64,000 bases of DNA from Halotalea alkalilenta. GTDB lineage: Bacteria > Pseudomonadota > Gammaproteobacteria > Pseudomonadales > Halomonadaceae. The stretch spans positions 1,426,001-1,490,000 of the forward strand of contig NZ_CP015243.1 in the NCBI RefSeq assembly GCF_001648175.1, in the 5' to 3' direction. The notes beneath the pieces were generated by a model. The model was not told the DNA's origin and searched no databases. It was given only the letters and a program-made list of their open reading frames with translations. The position numbers and the translations under genes were made by a program. Below, piece after piece: positions 1-8,319 of this stretch (positions within the stretch are counted from its first letter, which is position 1; each line of letters starts with the position of its first letter).

Positions 1-492
1 CGCGCGGCTCGCCACCCGGCGGCCGATCTCACCCAGCCCGTAGATGCCCAAGCGCCGGCCGACCAGCCCCGGTGAGAGAGGCAGCGCGGAGAACCCATTG
101 CCTTGCCAGCGCTCACCGCGGACGTAGTCATGCGCGGCGACGATACCCCGTACCCCCGCGAGCATCAGTCCAGTCGCGTACTCGGCAACGCTCGAGGCGT
201 TGGCGTCGCCTGCATTGGTCACCCGCACTCTGCGCTCGGCGGCGGCGTCGAGATCGATACGATCGAAGCCGGTGCCGTAGCAGACGATCAGCTCGAGCGC
301 GGGCAGCGCATCGAGCAGCGTCGCATCGATCGGCAGCCCGCCCTTGGTGATCATCGCTCGCACCGCGTCGCTCCCCGGCGGCAGCGCCGACGGTTCCATG
401 CGCTCTAGCGGACCGAGCAGCCGATAGCGACTTTCGAGTTCGGCGATGAAGTCGGCGGGAAGCGAGAAGGTCATCAGCACGTTAAAGGGCAT
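1..492 (-). CDS. 2-hydroxyacid dehydrogenase, NAD(P)-dependent (partial, C-terminus outside window)
   Basis: The reading frame runs on the minus strand from an ATG at 490-492 off the left edge, giving 164 N-terminal residues. The start of the Rossmann domain is visible: IYGLGEIG at about residues 150-157 is the GxGxxG dinucleotide-binding loop, preceded by a catalytic-domain segment with VCYGTGFDRID near residue 70. This matches the D-2-hydroxyacid dehydrogenase family (glyoxylate/hydroxypyruvate reductase or gluconate 2-dehydrogenase type), soluble cytoplasmic enzymes that reduce 2-oxoacids. It diverges from the amidohydrolase gene at 771, and the shared 278-bp gap carries a GntR-type operator, so it probably belongs to the same regulon. 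The catalytic Arg/Glu/His lie outside the window, so the substrate cannot be guessed. Confidence 0.85.
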   Translation of the reverse strand, partial: MPFNVLMTFSLPADFIAELESRYRLLGPLERMEPSALPPGSDAVRAMITKGGLPIDATLLDALPALELIVCYGTGFDRIDLDAAAERRVRVTNAGDANASSVAEYATGLMLAGVRGIVAAHDYVRGERWQGNGFSALPLSPGLVGRRLGIYGLGEIGRRVASRA

Positions 493-564
493 GGTCGGCC
501 AAGGCTCCTGGTCAGGTGGGCTGCGTCGACGCTCGGCGCACGCGGGCAGGTGTGGATATTTCGA

Positions 565-586
565 TGGTATACCACTGGTATGGTAT
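565..586. promoter_or_regulatory. GntR/FadR-type operator in divergent promoter region
   Basis: The perfect palindrome TGGTATACCA sits at 565-574, followed one base later by a further TGGTATGGTAT half-site. FCD-class GntR regulators typically bind TGGTnnACCA. The same palindrome occurs at 7551-7560, next to the gntR gene of this window. The site lies between the divergent dehydrogenase (start 492) and amidohydrolase (start 771) genes. Binding itself is inferred. Confidence 0.7.
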
Positions 587-770
587 TTGCACCGCAGTGC
601 GCAAAGGGGAGCCGCAATGCCCGGCGTTGCGGGCTTTCACCGCGCTTTGCGGTGAGGTTGGCGGGCTGTGGCGGTGCAGTTTGATCGCAATCGGGCGCCA
701 TGTTGGTGCAACGACTGAGACCCATCCCCTCGCTCGGTTCTCCATCATCCAGCTGCATGAGGTCAGTGCA

Positions 771-2033
771 ATGTCGCAGGCCAGTTGTCCACCCGACCCG
801 CGAGCCCTCGCCGAGCGACTGTTCGGCGCGCTCGCCGAGATCGGCTGCGATCCGCCGGGCATCACCCGCGACGCCTACGGCGACGGTGAGCAGCGCGCCT
901 TCGAGACCATCGCCAGCACGGCGCAGTCGCTCGGCGGCTCGATCGAGCGAGACGCGGCGGCCAACCTCTACTGCCGCTTCGCTGGCGCTTCCCCCGAGCT
1001 GCCGATGTGGGTCAGCGGCTCCCATCTGGACTCGGTGCCCCACGGCGGCAATTTCGATGGTGCCGCCGGGGTGATCGCACCGCTGTGCGCGCTGGCCAAA
1101 TTGGCCGCCGAAGGCCGGCGTCCGCTGCGCGACGTGGTGGTCGCCGCTTTTCGTGCCGAAGAGAGCACCTGGTTCCCGCTCTCCTATCCTGGCAGCCGCG
1201 CCGCCTTCGGCATGCTCGATGCCGAGGCGCTGCGGCTGACCCGGGCCGATAGCGGCCGATCGCTGGCCGATCACCTTCGCGAGTGCGGTGGCGATCCCGA
1301 GCGTGTCGCCGCTGGCGAGGCCTGGCTCGAGCCCGCTCGCCTGCACGGTTTCATCGAGCTGCACATCGAACAGGGGCCGCTGCTCGAACATCGCGGCGCG
1401 CCGCTCGGTGTGGTCAGTGGGATCAGCGGCAGCTTTCGCTATCGCCGTGCGCGTCTGCTCGGGACCCATGGCCACTCCGGCGCGGTGCCGCGCGAGCTGC
1501 GCCAGGACACGGTGTTCGCCTTCGCCGCGCTGGTCGGCGAACTCGATGCGCTGTGGAGCGATCTCGAGCGCCGCGGCGAGCGGGCGACGATCACCTGCGG
1601 CCAGGTGCACACCGACCCGACGGTGGATGCCTTCAGCAAGATCCCCGGCGAGCTCGGGTTCTGTCTCGATGTGCGCAGCGAGCGGGAGGGGACGCTTTTG
1701 GAGATCGAGGATGCGCTGGGGGCGATGCTCGCCCGGATCGAGCGCGAGCGCGGCGTGAGGGCGGAGCTTGGCGAGCGCACCTCGAGCAGGCCGGCGCGGA
1801 TGGACCCGGGGCTGCGCCGGCTGCTGCGGGAGGCGGCCGAGCGAGCCGGGCTGGACCCGCCGACGCTGCCGAGCGGTGCCGGACACGACGCGGCGACCTT
1901 CTCTCATCAAGGGGTGCCGAGCGCGATGCTGTTCGTGCGCAACCAGCACGGCAGCCACAACCCCGAGGAGGCGATGGCGCTGGAAGACTTCTTCGATGCG
2001 AGCTCGGTGCTCGCCGAGGTTCTGGCGCAATGA
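771..2033 (+). CDS. M20-family Zn-dependent amidohydrolase (N-carbamoyl-L-amino acid hydrolase / allantoate amidohydrolase type)
   Basis: A 420-aa cytoplasmic enzyme of the hydantoinase/carbamoylase branch of peptidase family M20. SGSHLDSVPHGG at residues 82-93 supplies the first metal ligands (H85, with D87 and D96), EE at 130-131 is the catalytic/bridging glutamate pair, and GSHNPEE near the C-terminus supplies the last histidine. Family members cleave N-carbamoyl amino acids or allantoate to release ammonia and CO2. The ATG at 771 is chosen because GAGGT lies 7 bases upstream; the frame is open further upstream, across the operator, but without a good ribosome site. It heads a run of plus-strand genes with the TRAP transporter and pxpB/pxpC. 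The exact substrate is not predictable. Confidence 0.88.
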   Translation: MSQASCPPDPRALAERLFGALAEIGCDPPGITRDAYGDGEQRAFETIASTAQSLGGSIERDAAANLYCRFAGASPELPMWVSGSHLDSVPHGGNFDGAAGVIAPLCALAKLAAEGRRPLRDVVVAAFRAEESTWFPLSYPGSRAAFGMLDAEALRLTRADSGRSLADHLRECGGDPERVAAGEAWLEPARLHGFIELHIEQGPLLEHRGAPLGVVSGISGSFRYRRARLLGTHGHSGAVPRELRQDTVFAFAALVGELDALWSDLERRGERATITCGQVHTDPTVDAFSKIPGELGFCLDVRSEREGTLLEIEDALGAMLARIERERGVRAELGERTSSRPARMDPGLRRLLREAAERAGLDPPTLPSGAGHDAATFSHQGVPSAMLFVRNQHGSHNPEEAMALEDFFDASSVLAEVLAQ

Positions 2034-2086
2034 GCGCCGCGACGACAGCCGCTGGCGCCAGTGCGCGCCGCCGGCAGGGCAATGTA

Positions 2087-2104
2087 GACAACCACAACGA
2101 CGAT
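2087..2104 (+). promoter_or_regulatory. ACAAC-rich 5' leader element (copy A)
   Basis: GACAACCACAACGACGAT lies just upstream of the CCTGGAG ribosome site of the TRAP binding-protein gene. The first 15 bases recur exactly, in the same position relative to the start codon, before the family 5 binding-protein gene (minus strand, 11378-11395). Looser versions precede several other genes here. The function is unknown; an unstructured CA-rich translation enhancer or a regulator site are both possible. Confidence 0.5.
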
Positions 2105-2116
2105 CCTGGAGTTTTC

Positions 2117-3112
2117 ATGCGAACGATCTTTGCCAACCGCCTGATCGGCGGCGCGCTGCTTGGCGCGAGTCTCGTCACCACCGTCCAGGCGGCCACCACC
2201 TGGACGGTGGTCACCCCTTGGCCGGAGAGCAATTTCCACGTCAAGAACCTGCGTGACTTCGCCGAGCGGGTGGAGGAGGTCACCGATGGCGAGGTAATGA
2301 TCGAGGTTCACGCCGGGGGAGATCTCGGCCTCAGGGGGCCTGAGCTGCTCACCTCGGTGCGCGACGGGATCATCCAGGGCGCCGACATGCTGCTCACCCA
2401 GCAGGTCGGCGATGCGCCGCTGCTCGGCGTCGAGTCGGTGCCCTATCTCACCCGCAACCACGAGGACGCCGCGCTGCTGCGGTCGATGGCCTGGCCGTAC
2501 TACGAAGGCGTCGCCGCCCAGTTCAACCAGAAGTTCCTCTATACCGTGCCGTGGCCGGGGCAGGGGGTGTTCAGCAAGCGCCCGGTGGAGAAGGTCGACG
2601 ATCTTCGCGGGCTGCGGCTGCGCACGGTGGACAAGAACGGCACCGACTTCTTCAACGCACTGGGCGCTTCGCCGATCCAGATGCCGTGGGGCGAGGTGAT
2701 CCCCGCCTTCGCCTCCGGGGCGATCGACGGCGTCGCCACTTCGAGCCCCTCGGGCGTCGACGGCAGCTTCTGGGACTTCGCCAAGCACTTCAACAAGCTC
2801 GATTGGCAGCTGGCGCCCGATGTGCTGAGTATCAATCTGGACGCGTGGAACGCGCTCAGTGAAACCCAGCGTGCGGCGATCGAGTCGCTGGCGGCCGAGC
2901 GCCAGCCCGTCTACCAGCAGTCGTCCAAGGACGAGGATGACAGCGCCACGGCGCTCTTGGTCGAGCGCGGCATCGAGGTCAGTGCCCCGGACGAGGCCTT
3001 CTCCGCGGCGCTGTCCGAGGCGGCGCAGCCGCAGTGGCAGGCATTTCGTCAGAGCGCCGGGAGCGACGCCGATGCGCTGGTCAAAGCCTATCTCGAGGCG
3101 CGTGATCAATGA
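2117..3112 (+). CDS. TRAP transporter solute-binding protein (DctP family)
   Basis: A 331-aa periplasmic binding protein. The N-terminus is a classic signal peptide (basic start, hydrophobic core, probable cleavage after VQA at about residue 25). The body is a DctP/TakP-type domain, with WPGQGVFSKRP and the LRGLRLRT stretch, in which the family uses an arginine to bind the carboxylate of its ligand. The start at 2117 follows a TGGAG ribosome site. It is followed at once by the small and large TRAP permeases. Next to pxpBC and a carbamoylase-like enzyme, a carboxylated cyclic amide such as 5-oxoproline or a related compound is a reasonable ligand, but this is inference. Confidence 0.9.
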   Translation: MRTIFANRLIGGALLGASLVTTVQAATTWTVVTPWPESNFHVKNLRDFAERVEEVTDGEVMIEVHAGGDLGLRGPELLTSVRDGIIQGADMLLTQQVGDAPLLGVESVPYLTRNHEDAALLRSMAWPYYEGVAAQFNQKFLYTVPWPGQGVFSKRPVEKVDDLRGLRLRTVDKNGTDFFNALGASPIQMPWGEVIPAFASGAIDGVATSSPSGVDGSFWDFAKHFNKLDWQLAPDVLSINLDAWNALSETQRAAIESLAAERQPVYQQSSKDEDDSATALLVERGIEVSAPDEAFSAALSEAAQPQWQAFRQSAGSDADALVKAYLEARDQ

Positions 3113-3684
3113 GCGAGCAGCCTGTCGCCACCGTCGCGCCCACCGGTCTCGACGCGCTGGTTCGACGGCTGGTGCGGGGCGGCAACCGGCTGAGCCAGGC
3201 CGCCGCGGCGCTCGCCGCGGTGGCGATGGCCTCGCTGTTCATGCTGATGCTGGCCGAGATCGTCGCCCGCAACCTCTACTCCCGCAGCCTGGGATTCAGC
3301 TGGGAGATCAGCGGCTACCTGCTTGGCGCGGTGATTTTCCTCGGCAGCGGCTGGACCCTGCGTAACGGTCGCCATATTCGCATCATGCTGCTGCTCGAAC
3401 ACGCCGGCCCCCGGATGCGACGGGGGCTGGACCTGATCGCCACGCTGATCGCAGTGCTGGTGGTCGGCCAGCTGATCCATGCGTTCTCGATCATGACCTG
3501 GCAGAGCTGGGCCAACGGGGTGGTGTCGAGTACTTCCGAGCAGTTCCCGCTGGTCTGGCCGCGGCTCGCGATCCTGCTCGGGCTGGTGGTGTGGGAGATC
3601 CAGCTGCTGCTGCGCGTGCTGGTGCTGTGCCTGGCGCCGCGGCTGCTGAACTTCGATGAACGGCAGTTGGAGACGATGTCATGA
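3109..3684 (+). CDS. TRAP transporter small permease (DctQ family)
   Basis: A 191-aa inner-membrane protein with four hydrophobic segments and the typical pattern FSWEISGYLLGAVIFLGSG, followed by RNGRHIRI. DctQ proteins pair with the large DctM subunit in sodium-driven uptake. The ATG overlaps the stop of the binding-protein gene (ATGA), and its own stop overlaps the start of the DctM gene, so the three subunits are translationally coupled. The N-terminal 25 or so residues are polar, longer than in many relatives. Confidence 0.92.
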   Translation: MSEQPVATVAPTGLDALVRRLVRGGNRLSQAAAALAAVAMASLFMLMLAEIVARNLYSRSLGFSWEISGYLLGAVIFLGSGWTLRNGRHIRIMLLLEHAGPRMRRGLDLIATLIAVLVVGQLIHAFSIMTWQSWANGVVSSTSEQFPLVWPRLAILLGLVVWEIQLLLRVLVLCLAPRLLNFDERQLETMS

Positions 3685-4979
3685 GCGCGATTCTGCTGAC
3701 GCTTCTGGGCTGCATCCTGCTGCTGCTCTCGGCGGGAGTGTGGGTGGGGGCGGGCCTTGCCGGGGTCGGTGTGGTGCTGCTCGAGGTCTTCCGGCCGATG
3801 ATGCCGGTCGAGCGGCTGCTGTCGCAGACGGTATGGAACACGGTCACCGGGCCCGAGCTGGTGGCGCTGCCGCTGTTCATCCTGATGGGGGAGATCCTCT
3901 TCCGCACCCGGCTGACCAAGCTGCTGTTCGACGGTCTCGCCCCCTGGGTCGATCGCATCCCCGGGCGGCTTCTGCACACCAACATCCTGGGCTGCACGCT
4001 GTTCGCGGCGATCTCCGGATCGTCTGCGGCGACTACCGCGACGGTCGGGCGGATCACCTCGAGCGAACTCATCGCCCGCGGTTACGATGCGCGGACCGCC
4101 GCAGGTGGTTTGGCCGGCGCCGGTACCCTCGGTTTTTTGATTCCGCCGAGCACGATCATGATCATCTACGGAGTGCTGGCCCAGGTCTCGATCCTCAAGA
4201 TGTTCATCGCCGGGATCATTCCAGGGCTGCTGCTGGCGCTCTGCTTCATGCTCTATACCGGCGCGAACGCGATGATCTACCCGCAGCGGCTGCCGCCGCG
4301 CGAGGGGCCGCGGCCAGCCTTCAAGGACTACGTGCGCGCCCTGGGCCAGCTCGCACCGGTGGTGCTGCTGATCGGTTTCGTCGTCGGCAGCATGCTCGGC
4401 GGCTTCGCCACGCCCACCGAGGCGGGGGCGATAGGTGTGTTCGGGGCGCTGGTCGTCGGCGCCCTGCAGCGCTGCCTGAGCCCGCGGACGCTGTGGGATG
4501 CGCTGCTCGGCGCGGCGCAGGTGACCAGCATGATCGGTCTGATCATCGTCGGCGCGGTGTTCCTGTCGGTGGCGATGGGCTTTCTCTCGATCCCGCGCAC
4601 CATCTCCGGGGCGATCAGCGATCTGGGGCTTTCGCCATTCATGCTGATCCTGCTGCTGCTGGTGTTCTACATCCTGCTCGGCACCGTGCTCGAGGGCATG
4701 TCGATCATCGTCATGACCCTGCCGATCACCCTGCCTTTGGTGATCCAGGCCGGATTCGACCCGATCTGGTTCGGGGTATTCCTGATCCTGGTGGTCGAGA
4801 TGGCCCAGATCACTCCACCGGTGGGTTTCAACTTGTTCGTGATCAACGGCATCACCGGCTTGAGCATCGCCACCCTGGTGCGTGCGGTACTGCCGTTTTT
4901 CGTGATCATGGTGCTATTCACCTTAGGCCTTGCGCTGGTGCCGGAGATCGTCACGTGGCTGCCGAATCGGCTGGGTTGA
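3681..4979 (+). CDS. TRAP transporter large permease (DctM family)
   Basis: A 432-aa polytopic inner-membrane protein with about a dozen hydrophobic segments, the full DctM length. Family signatures include ISGSSAATTATVGRI at about residues 112-126, the IPPSTIMIIYGV stretch, and PPVGFNLFVI near the C-terminus. It forms the sodium-coupled translocation channel and receives substrate from the binding protein encoded at 2117. Its 3' end overlaps the probable start of pxpB by 25 bases, which ties transport to 5-oxoprolinase expression. Confidence 0.93.
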   Translation: MSAILLTLLGCILLLLSAGVWVGAGLAGVGVVLLEVFRPMMPVERLLSQTVWNTVTGPELVALPLFILMGEILFRTRLTKLLFDGLAPWVDRIPGRLLHTNILGCTLFAAISGSSAATTATVGRITSSELIARGYDARTAAGGLAGAGTLGFLIPPSTIMIIYGVLAQVSILKMFIAGIIPGLLLALCFMLYTGANAMIYPQRLPPREGPRPAFKDYVRALGQLAPVVLLIGFVVGSMLGGFATPTEAGAIGVFGALVVGALQRCLSPRTLWDALLGAAQVTSMIGLIIVGAVFLSVAMGFLSIPRTISGAISDLGLSPFMLILLLLVFYILLGTVLEGMSIIVMTLPITLPLVIQAGFDPIWFGVFLILVVEMAQITPPVGFNLFVINGITGLSIATLVRAVLPFFVIMVLFTLGLALVPEIVTWLPNRLG

Positions 4980-5701
4980 AGGTGGCGGCGATCGACTACC
5001 GGCTGGTGCCGATCGGTGACAGCGGGGTGCTGGTCGACTGCGGCGAGCGCATCGAGTCCGAGGTCAACGCCTGGGTTCGCGCCGCCGCGCGGGCGATCGA
5101 GGCGGCGAAGCTGGCAGGCGTACTAGAGCTGGTGCCGACCTATCGGTCGCTGGCGGTGTTCTACGACAGCTGCGTGGTGCGCCAGGCTGAGCTGTTGGCG
5201 CGTTTGCCGCTCTTGCTCGATCGGATCTCCGTCGTGCCGGGTGCCGCCCGGCGTTGGCGGATCCCGGTCTGCTACGGCGGCGAATATGGCATCGATCTCG
5301 AGCCGCTGGCCGAGCGCCATGAGCTCTCTCCGGCGCAGCTGGTCGAGCGCCACGCAGCGAGGATCTACCGGATCTACATGATCGGCTTCATGCCCGGCTT
5401 CGCCTATCTCGGCGGGCTCGACCCGAGTCTGCATACGCCGCGGCGCGACTCGCCGCGATCGCTCACGCCGGCGGGGAGCATCAGCATCGGCGGCGCCCAG
5501 ACCGCGGTCGCCTCGGTGGCGGCGCCCAGCGGCTGGCACCTGATCGGACGTACGCCGGTGCGTACCTTCGAGCCCGAGCGCGAGCGTCCGTTCCTGCTCG
5601 ACGCCGGCGACGAGGTGCGCTTCGTGCCGATCGAGCATGCGCGTTTCGCGGCCTTCGAAGCCTGCGCCGAGGAGGACTGGCAATGGAGCGAGGCGATATG
5701 A
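4955..5701 (+). CDS. pxpB: 5-oxoprolinase subunit B (PxpB / KipI family)
   Basis: About 248 aa. The family signature YMIGFMPGFAYLGGLDPSL is present in the middle of the protein, followed by SIGGAQTAVAS and SGWHLIGRTP. PxpB works with PxpA and PxpC in ATP-dependent hydrolysis of 5-oxo-L-proline (pyroglutamate) to glutamate. No ATG is available: the GTG at 4955 has GGAG eight bases upstream and overlaps dctM by 25 bases, while the GTG at 4982 is an alternative without a clear ribosome site. The chosen start makes the protein slightly longer than E. coli PxpB. Confidence 0.88.
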   Translation: MAAESAGLKVAAIDYRLVPIGDSGVLVDCGERIESEVNAWVRAAARAIEAAKLAGVLELVPTYRSLAVFYDSCVVRQAELLARLPLLLDRISVVPGAARRWRIPVCYGGEYGIDLEPLAERHELSPAQLVERHAARIYRIYMIGFMPGFAYLGGLDPSLHTPRRDSPRSLTPAGSISIGGAQTAVASVAAPSGWHLIGRTPVRTFEPERERPFLLDAGDEVRFVPIEHARFAAFEACAEEDWQWSEAI

Positions 5702-6648
5702 GCGTCAACGGTCGCTGCCGGTTGAGAGTGCTTTCGCCCGGGCTGGCTGCGAGCCTCCAGGATACCGGCCGTCTCGGGCTGGGCGCGTTCGGCGTGCCGC
5801 CCTCGGGCCCGCTCGACGAACTGAGCTTCACCCTCGCCAACGCCCTGGTGGGTAACCCGATCGGCGCCACTGCGCTCGAGTTCAGCCTGGTCGGCCCACG
5901 CCTGCTGGTCGAGGGCGCGCCCTGCGTGATCGCGGTGTGTGGCGATGCGCGAGTCGAGATCAATGGCGAGGAGTCCGATGCCTACCGCAGCCACTGGCTC
6001 GAGCCGGGGGATCGATTGAGCCTGCCCCGGCTGCGCAGCGGTGCGCGCGGCTATCTGGCGATCGCCGGGGGCTTCACCGCCCGCAGCAGCCTCGGCAGCC
6101 GGGCGACCCTGCTGCGTGCTGGGCTGGGAGGACTGGATGGCCGTTGTCTCGCCGCCGGCGACCTGCTCAAGGCGCAGGAGACGGCGGCGCGTCATCGGAT
6201 GCGTCGCTGCGACCGGCTGCTGCCCCAGCGCGACCGGCGGCCGATCCGGGTGGTGCCCGGGCCCCAGCATGACTATTTCGCCCCCGAGCAGCGTGAGCGG
6301 TGGCTTGCAAGCGAGTATCGAATCGGTGCCGCCTCGGATCGCATGGGCTATCGCCTGGAAGGACCGCCGATCCAATGCGTCGCGGGTCACAACATCGTCT
6401 CGGATGCGATCGCGACCGGCAGCATCCAGGTGCCGGGCAGCGGAGAGCCGATCATCGCGATGCATGATCGCCAGAGCACCGGCGGCTATCCGAAGATCGC
6501 CACCGTGATCCGCGCCGATCTGATCCGCTTAGGCCAGCTCGCCCCCGGGGACCGGCTCGGTTTCGAGGCGGTCTCGGTGGAGCAGGGGGAGGATATCTGG
6601 CGCGGGCGCTCGCGCGAGCTGGCGCGACTGCTCGAGAGACTGGCCTGA
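5683..6648 (+). CDS. pxpC: 5-oxoprolinase subunit C (PxpC / KipA family)
   Basis: A 321-aa biotin-dependent-carboxyltransferase-like domain protein, second component of the Pxp 5-oxoprolinase. Signatures are GLAASLQDTGRLGLGAFGVPPSG near the N-terminus (positions about 23-45), YLAIAGGF, the RVVPGPQHDYF stretch, and SDRMGYRLEG with the later Q-STGGYPKIA. The ATG at 5683 has GGAGG seven bases upstream; the ATG at 5698 overlaps the pxpB stop as ATGA and is the alternative. It is last in the plus-strand run and convergent with pxpA, instead of sharing one operon with it. Confidence 0.9.
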   Translation: MERGDMSVNGRCRLRVLSPGLAASLQDTGRLGLGAFGVPPSGPLDELSFTLANALVGNPIGATALEFSLVGPRLLVEGAPCVIAVCGDARVEINGEESDAYRSHWLEPGDRLSLPRLRSGARGYLAIAGGFTARSSLGSRATLLRAGLGGLDGRCLAAGDLLKAQETAARHRMRRCDRLLPQRDRRPIRVVPGPQHDYFAPEQRERWLASEYRIGAASDRMGYRLEGPPIQCVAGHNIVSDAIATGSIQVPGSGEPIIAMHDRQSTGGYPKIATVIRADLIRLGQLAPGDRLGFEAVSVEQGEDIWRGRSRELARLLERLA

Positions 6649-6676
6649 GGCGCGATGTGAGTACGCTCAGACCCCG

Positions 6677-6717
6677 CGAGCGCCTGCCGAGTGGATCAGG
6701 CTGATTGCAGGCGCTCG
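6677..6717. terminator. Inverted repeat between convergent pxpC and pxpA
   Basis: CGAGCGCCTGC at 6677-6687 is exactly complementary to GCAGGCGCTCG at 6707-6717, with a 19-base loop containing the pxpA stop codon. Its position between two convergent genes suggests bidirectional termination or transcript-end protection. There is no T-run, so it is not a textbook intrinsic terminator. Confidence 0.5.
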
Positions 6718-7478
6718 ATCCGGCTGAGTGGGAGGATCTGGTGGCCGGCGGCTTCGAGCCGCTCGCGCAGGACGCTTGCCATCGGCACCGCCGAGGGACC
6801 ATCGCCGTGGACGCAGATGCTGTCGATCGGGCAGGGCAGGCGACTGCCCTGGGCGGTGATGATCGCGCCTTCCTCGAGCATGGCGAGCATCCGCTCGGCG
6901 GCTTGGTGCGGATCCTCGATCATTGCGCCAGGCTGGCCGCGGGGCAGCAGCAGGCCGCGTTCATCGTAGCCGCGGTCGGCGAACACTTCGGCGGCGATCT
7001 TGAGTCCGCCACCGCGCGCTGCCCGTTCGATCGCGGTCAGCGGCGCGGTGAGCAGCATGAGCGTCGGGTCGACCTTGAGGATCGCCGCGACCACCGCCTC
7101 GGCCAGTTCGACATCGACGAAGGCCATGTTGCCGAGCGCGCCGTGGGTCTTGACGTGGGTCATGCGGTGGCCGGCGGCCTCGGCGATCGCTCGCATCGCA
7201 CCGAGCTGGTAGATCACCATACGTTCGATCTCGGCACCGCTCTGGCCCTCGATCCGCCGCCGGCCAAAGCCCCAGAGGTCGAGAAAGCCCGGATGGGCAC
7301 CGACATCCACACCCTGGGCGAGCGCTGCCCGTACGGTGCGATCCATCACCAGCGGGTCGCCGGCATGGAAGCCGCAAGCGACATTGGCTGAGCTCACAAG
7401 CGCCAGCATCGCCCGGTCGTCGCCCATCTTCCAGGCGCCGAAGCTTTCGCCCATGTCCGCATTGATGTCGATCTGCAT
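6696..7478 (-). CDS. pxpA: 5-oxoprolinase subunit A (PxpA / LamB-YcsF family)
   Basis: 260 aa. Motifs are INADMGESFGAW at the N-terminus, SANVACGFHAGDP, VGAHPGF, HVKTHGALGN and FADRGYDERGLLLPRGQPGA, which together define the LamB/YcsF family. PxpA acts on the lactam ring of 5-oxoproline together with PxpBC, in the cytoplasm. The ATG at 7476-7478 has a CGGAG ribosome site and an ACAAC-type leader upstream (7491-7506). It is divergent from the gntR gene, and the tandem TGGTATACCA operators between them suggest direct control. Confidence 0.92.
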   Translation of the reverse strand: MQIDINADMGESFGAWKMGDDRAMLALVSSANVACGFHAGDPLVMDRTVRAALAQGVDVGAHPGFLDLWGFGRRRIEGQSGAEIERMVIYQLGAMRAIAEAAGHRMTHVKTHGALGNMAFVDVELAEAVVAAILKVDPTLMLLTAPLTAIERAARGGGLKIAAEVFADRGYDERGLLLPRGQPGAMIEDPHQAAERMLAMLEEGAIITAQGSRLPCPIDSICVHGDGPSAVPMASVLRERLEAAGHQILPLSRIERLQSA

Positions 7479-7490
7479 GCCATTCTCCGG

Positions 7491-7506
7491 GGTTGTCGTT
7501 GTTCGT
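7491..7506 (-). promoter_or_regulatory. ACAAC-rich 5' leader element (copy B)
   Basis: On the minus strand this reads ACGAACAACGACAACC directly upstream of the CCGGAG ribosome site of pxpA. It is a looser copy of the element at 2087-2104 and 11378-11395. Confidence 0.4.
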
Positions 7507-7550
7507 AGTCTTATGCGTGCGAAGAAGAAATCCGAAGCTCGGGAAAGCTT

Positions 7551-7572
7551 TGGTATACCATGGATATACCAT
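7551..7572. promoter_or_regulatory. Tandem GntR/FadR-type operators between pxpA and gntR
   Basis: TGGTATACCA at 7551-7560 is followed directly by TGGATATACCA at 7561-7571, giving two adjacent palindromes. The first is identical to the site at 565-574. The position, 60-80 bases upstream of the regulator's start and about 75 bases from the pxpA start, fits autoregulation and control of pxpA. Confidence 0.75.
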
Positions 7573-7631
7573 CCGCTCCGGGCGCGCTCAAGGCGCAATG
7601 CACGGGTTTCTCGATCCGCCAGGGAGAGCAT

Positions 7632-8303
7632 ATGAAACAGATCGACCTCGCCGAGCTGAACCGTCAGGTACAGCCGAGGAGCTTGGCCGACGAGGCCTAT
7701 TTCCAGCTGTTGAAGATGATCCAGTGCGGTGACTTGAGCGGCGGCACCCTGCTGCAGGAGCGTCCGCTGGCCGAGGCGCTGGGAATCTCGCGCACGCCGG
7801 TGCGCGAGGCGTTGAACAAGCTCGAGATCGAAGGCTTCGCGGTGCGTGGCGGGCGCGGGCTGCTGACGGTCAAGGAGCCGAGCGTGCGCGAGTATCTGGA
7901 GATCCTGCAGCTGCGCCGGCTGCTCGAGGGTGAGGCGGCGGCGTTCGCCGCCGAGCGCCTGGAGATCGAGACGATCGACCGCCTGATGGCGGATGTCGAA
8001 GCCTTGATCGACGACCCCCATCCCACTCCCGAGCGCCACCATAGCGTCGATGATGCGGTGCACGGCACGATCGCCGGCGCGGCGAACAACGCCTTTCTCA
8101 CCCGGCTGATCATGGACCTGCGGCTCAAGACCTACGTATTCGACTTGAACCGCGTGCCCGAGCGCTTCAAACCCGGCTGCCGCGAACATCTCGGCATCCT
8201 CAGCGCGCTGCGCGAGCGCGATGTCGAGCTTGCGCGGCAGCGGATGAGCGAGCATATCGACAACGTCAGGCTCAGCATCATCAAGCGGCTGACCGCGCTC
8301 TGA
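7632..8303 (+). CDS. GntR-family transcriptional regulator, FCD (FadR) subgroup
   Basis: 223 aa. The N-terminal winged helix-turn-helix is plain: LQERPLAEALGISRTPVREALNKLEIEG, at roughly residues 40-67. The C-terminal FCD effector domain follows, with LRRLLEGEAAAFAAERL and two histidines (HHSVDDAVHG; CREHLGIL) in the positions that commonly bind metal. The ATG at 7632 has GGGAG upstream; the earlier ATG at 7560 would sit inside the operator. It probably represses the divergent pxpA, itself and the 492/771 divergent pair, since all share TGGTATACCA. The effector is probably a small carboxylate such as 5-oxoproline or a carbamoyl amino acid (inference). Confidence 0.92.
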   Translation: MKQIDLAELNRQVQPRSLADEAYFQLLKMIQCGDLSGGTLLQERPLAEALGISRTPVREALNKLEIEGFAVRGGRGLLTVKEPSVREYLEILQLRRLLEGEAAAFAAERLEIETIDRLMADVEALIDDPHPTPERHHSVDDAVHGTIAGAANNAFLTRLIMDLRLKTYVFDLNRVPERFKPGCREHLGILSALRERDVELARQRMSEHIDNVRLSIIKRLTAL

Positions 8304-8319
8304 ATCCCCGCGCCCGAGC

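Noticed and set aside
474..2030. A 518-codon open frame on the minus strand opposite the M20 amidohydrolase gene
   Set aside because: It is an antisense shadow in GC-rich DNA; its translation is low-complexity Arg/Ala/Gly/His and matches no family, while the plus strand encodes a clear enzyme.
3656..4954. A long open frame in front of pxpB, in frame with it
   Set aside because: The translation over this part is out of frame with dctM and looks like shadow sequence; pxpB homology begins only after 4955.
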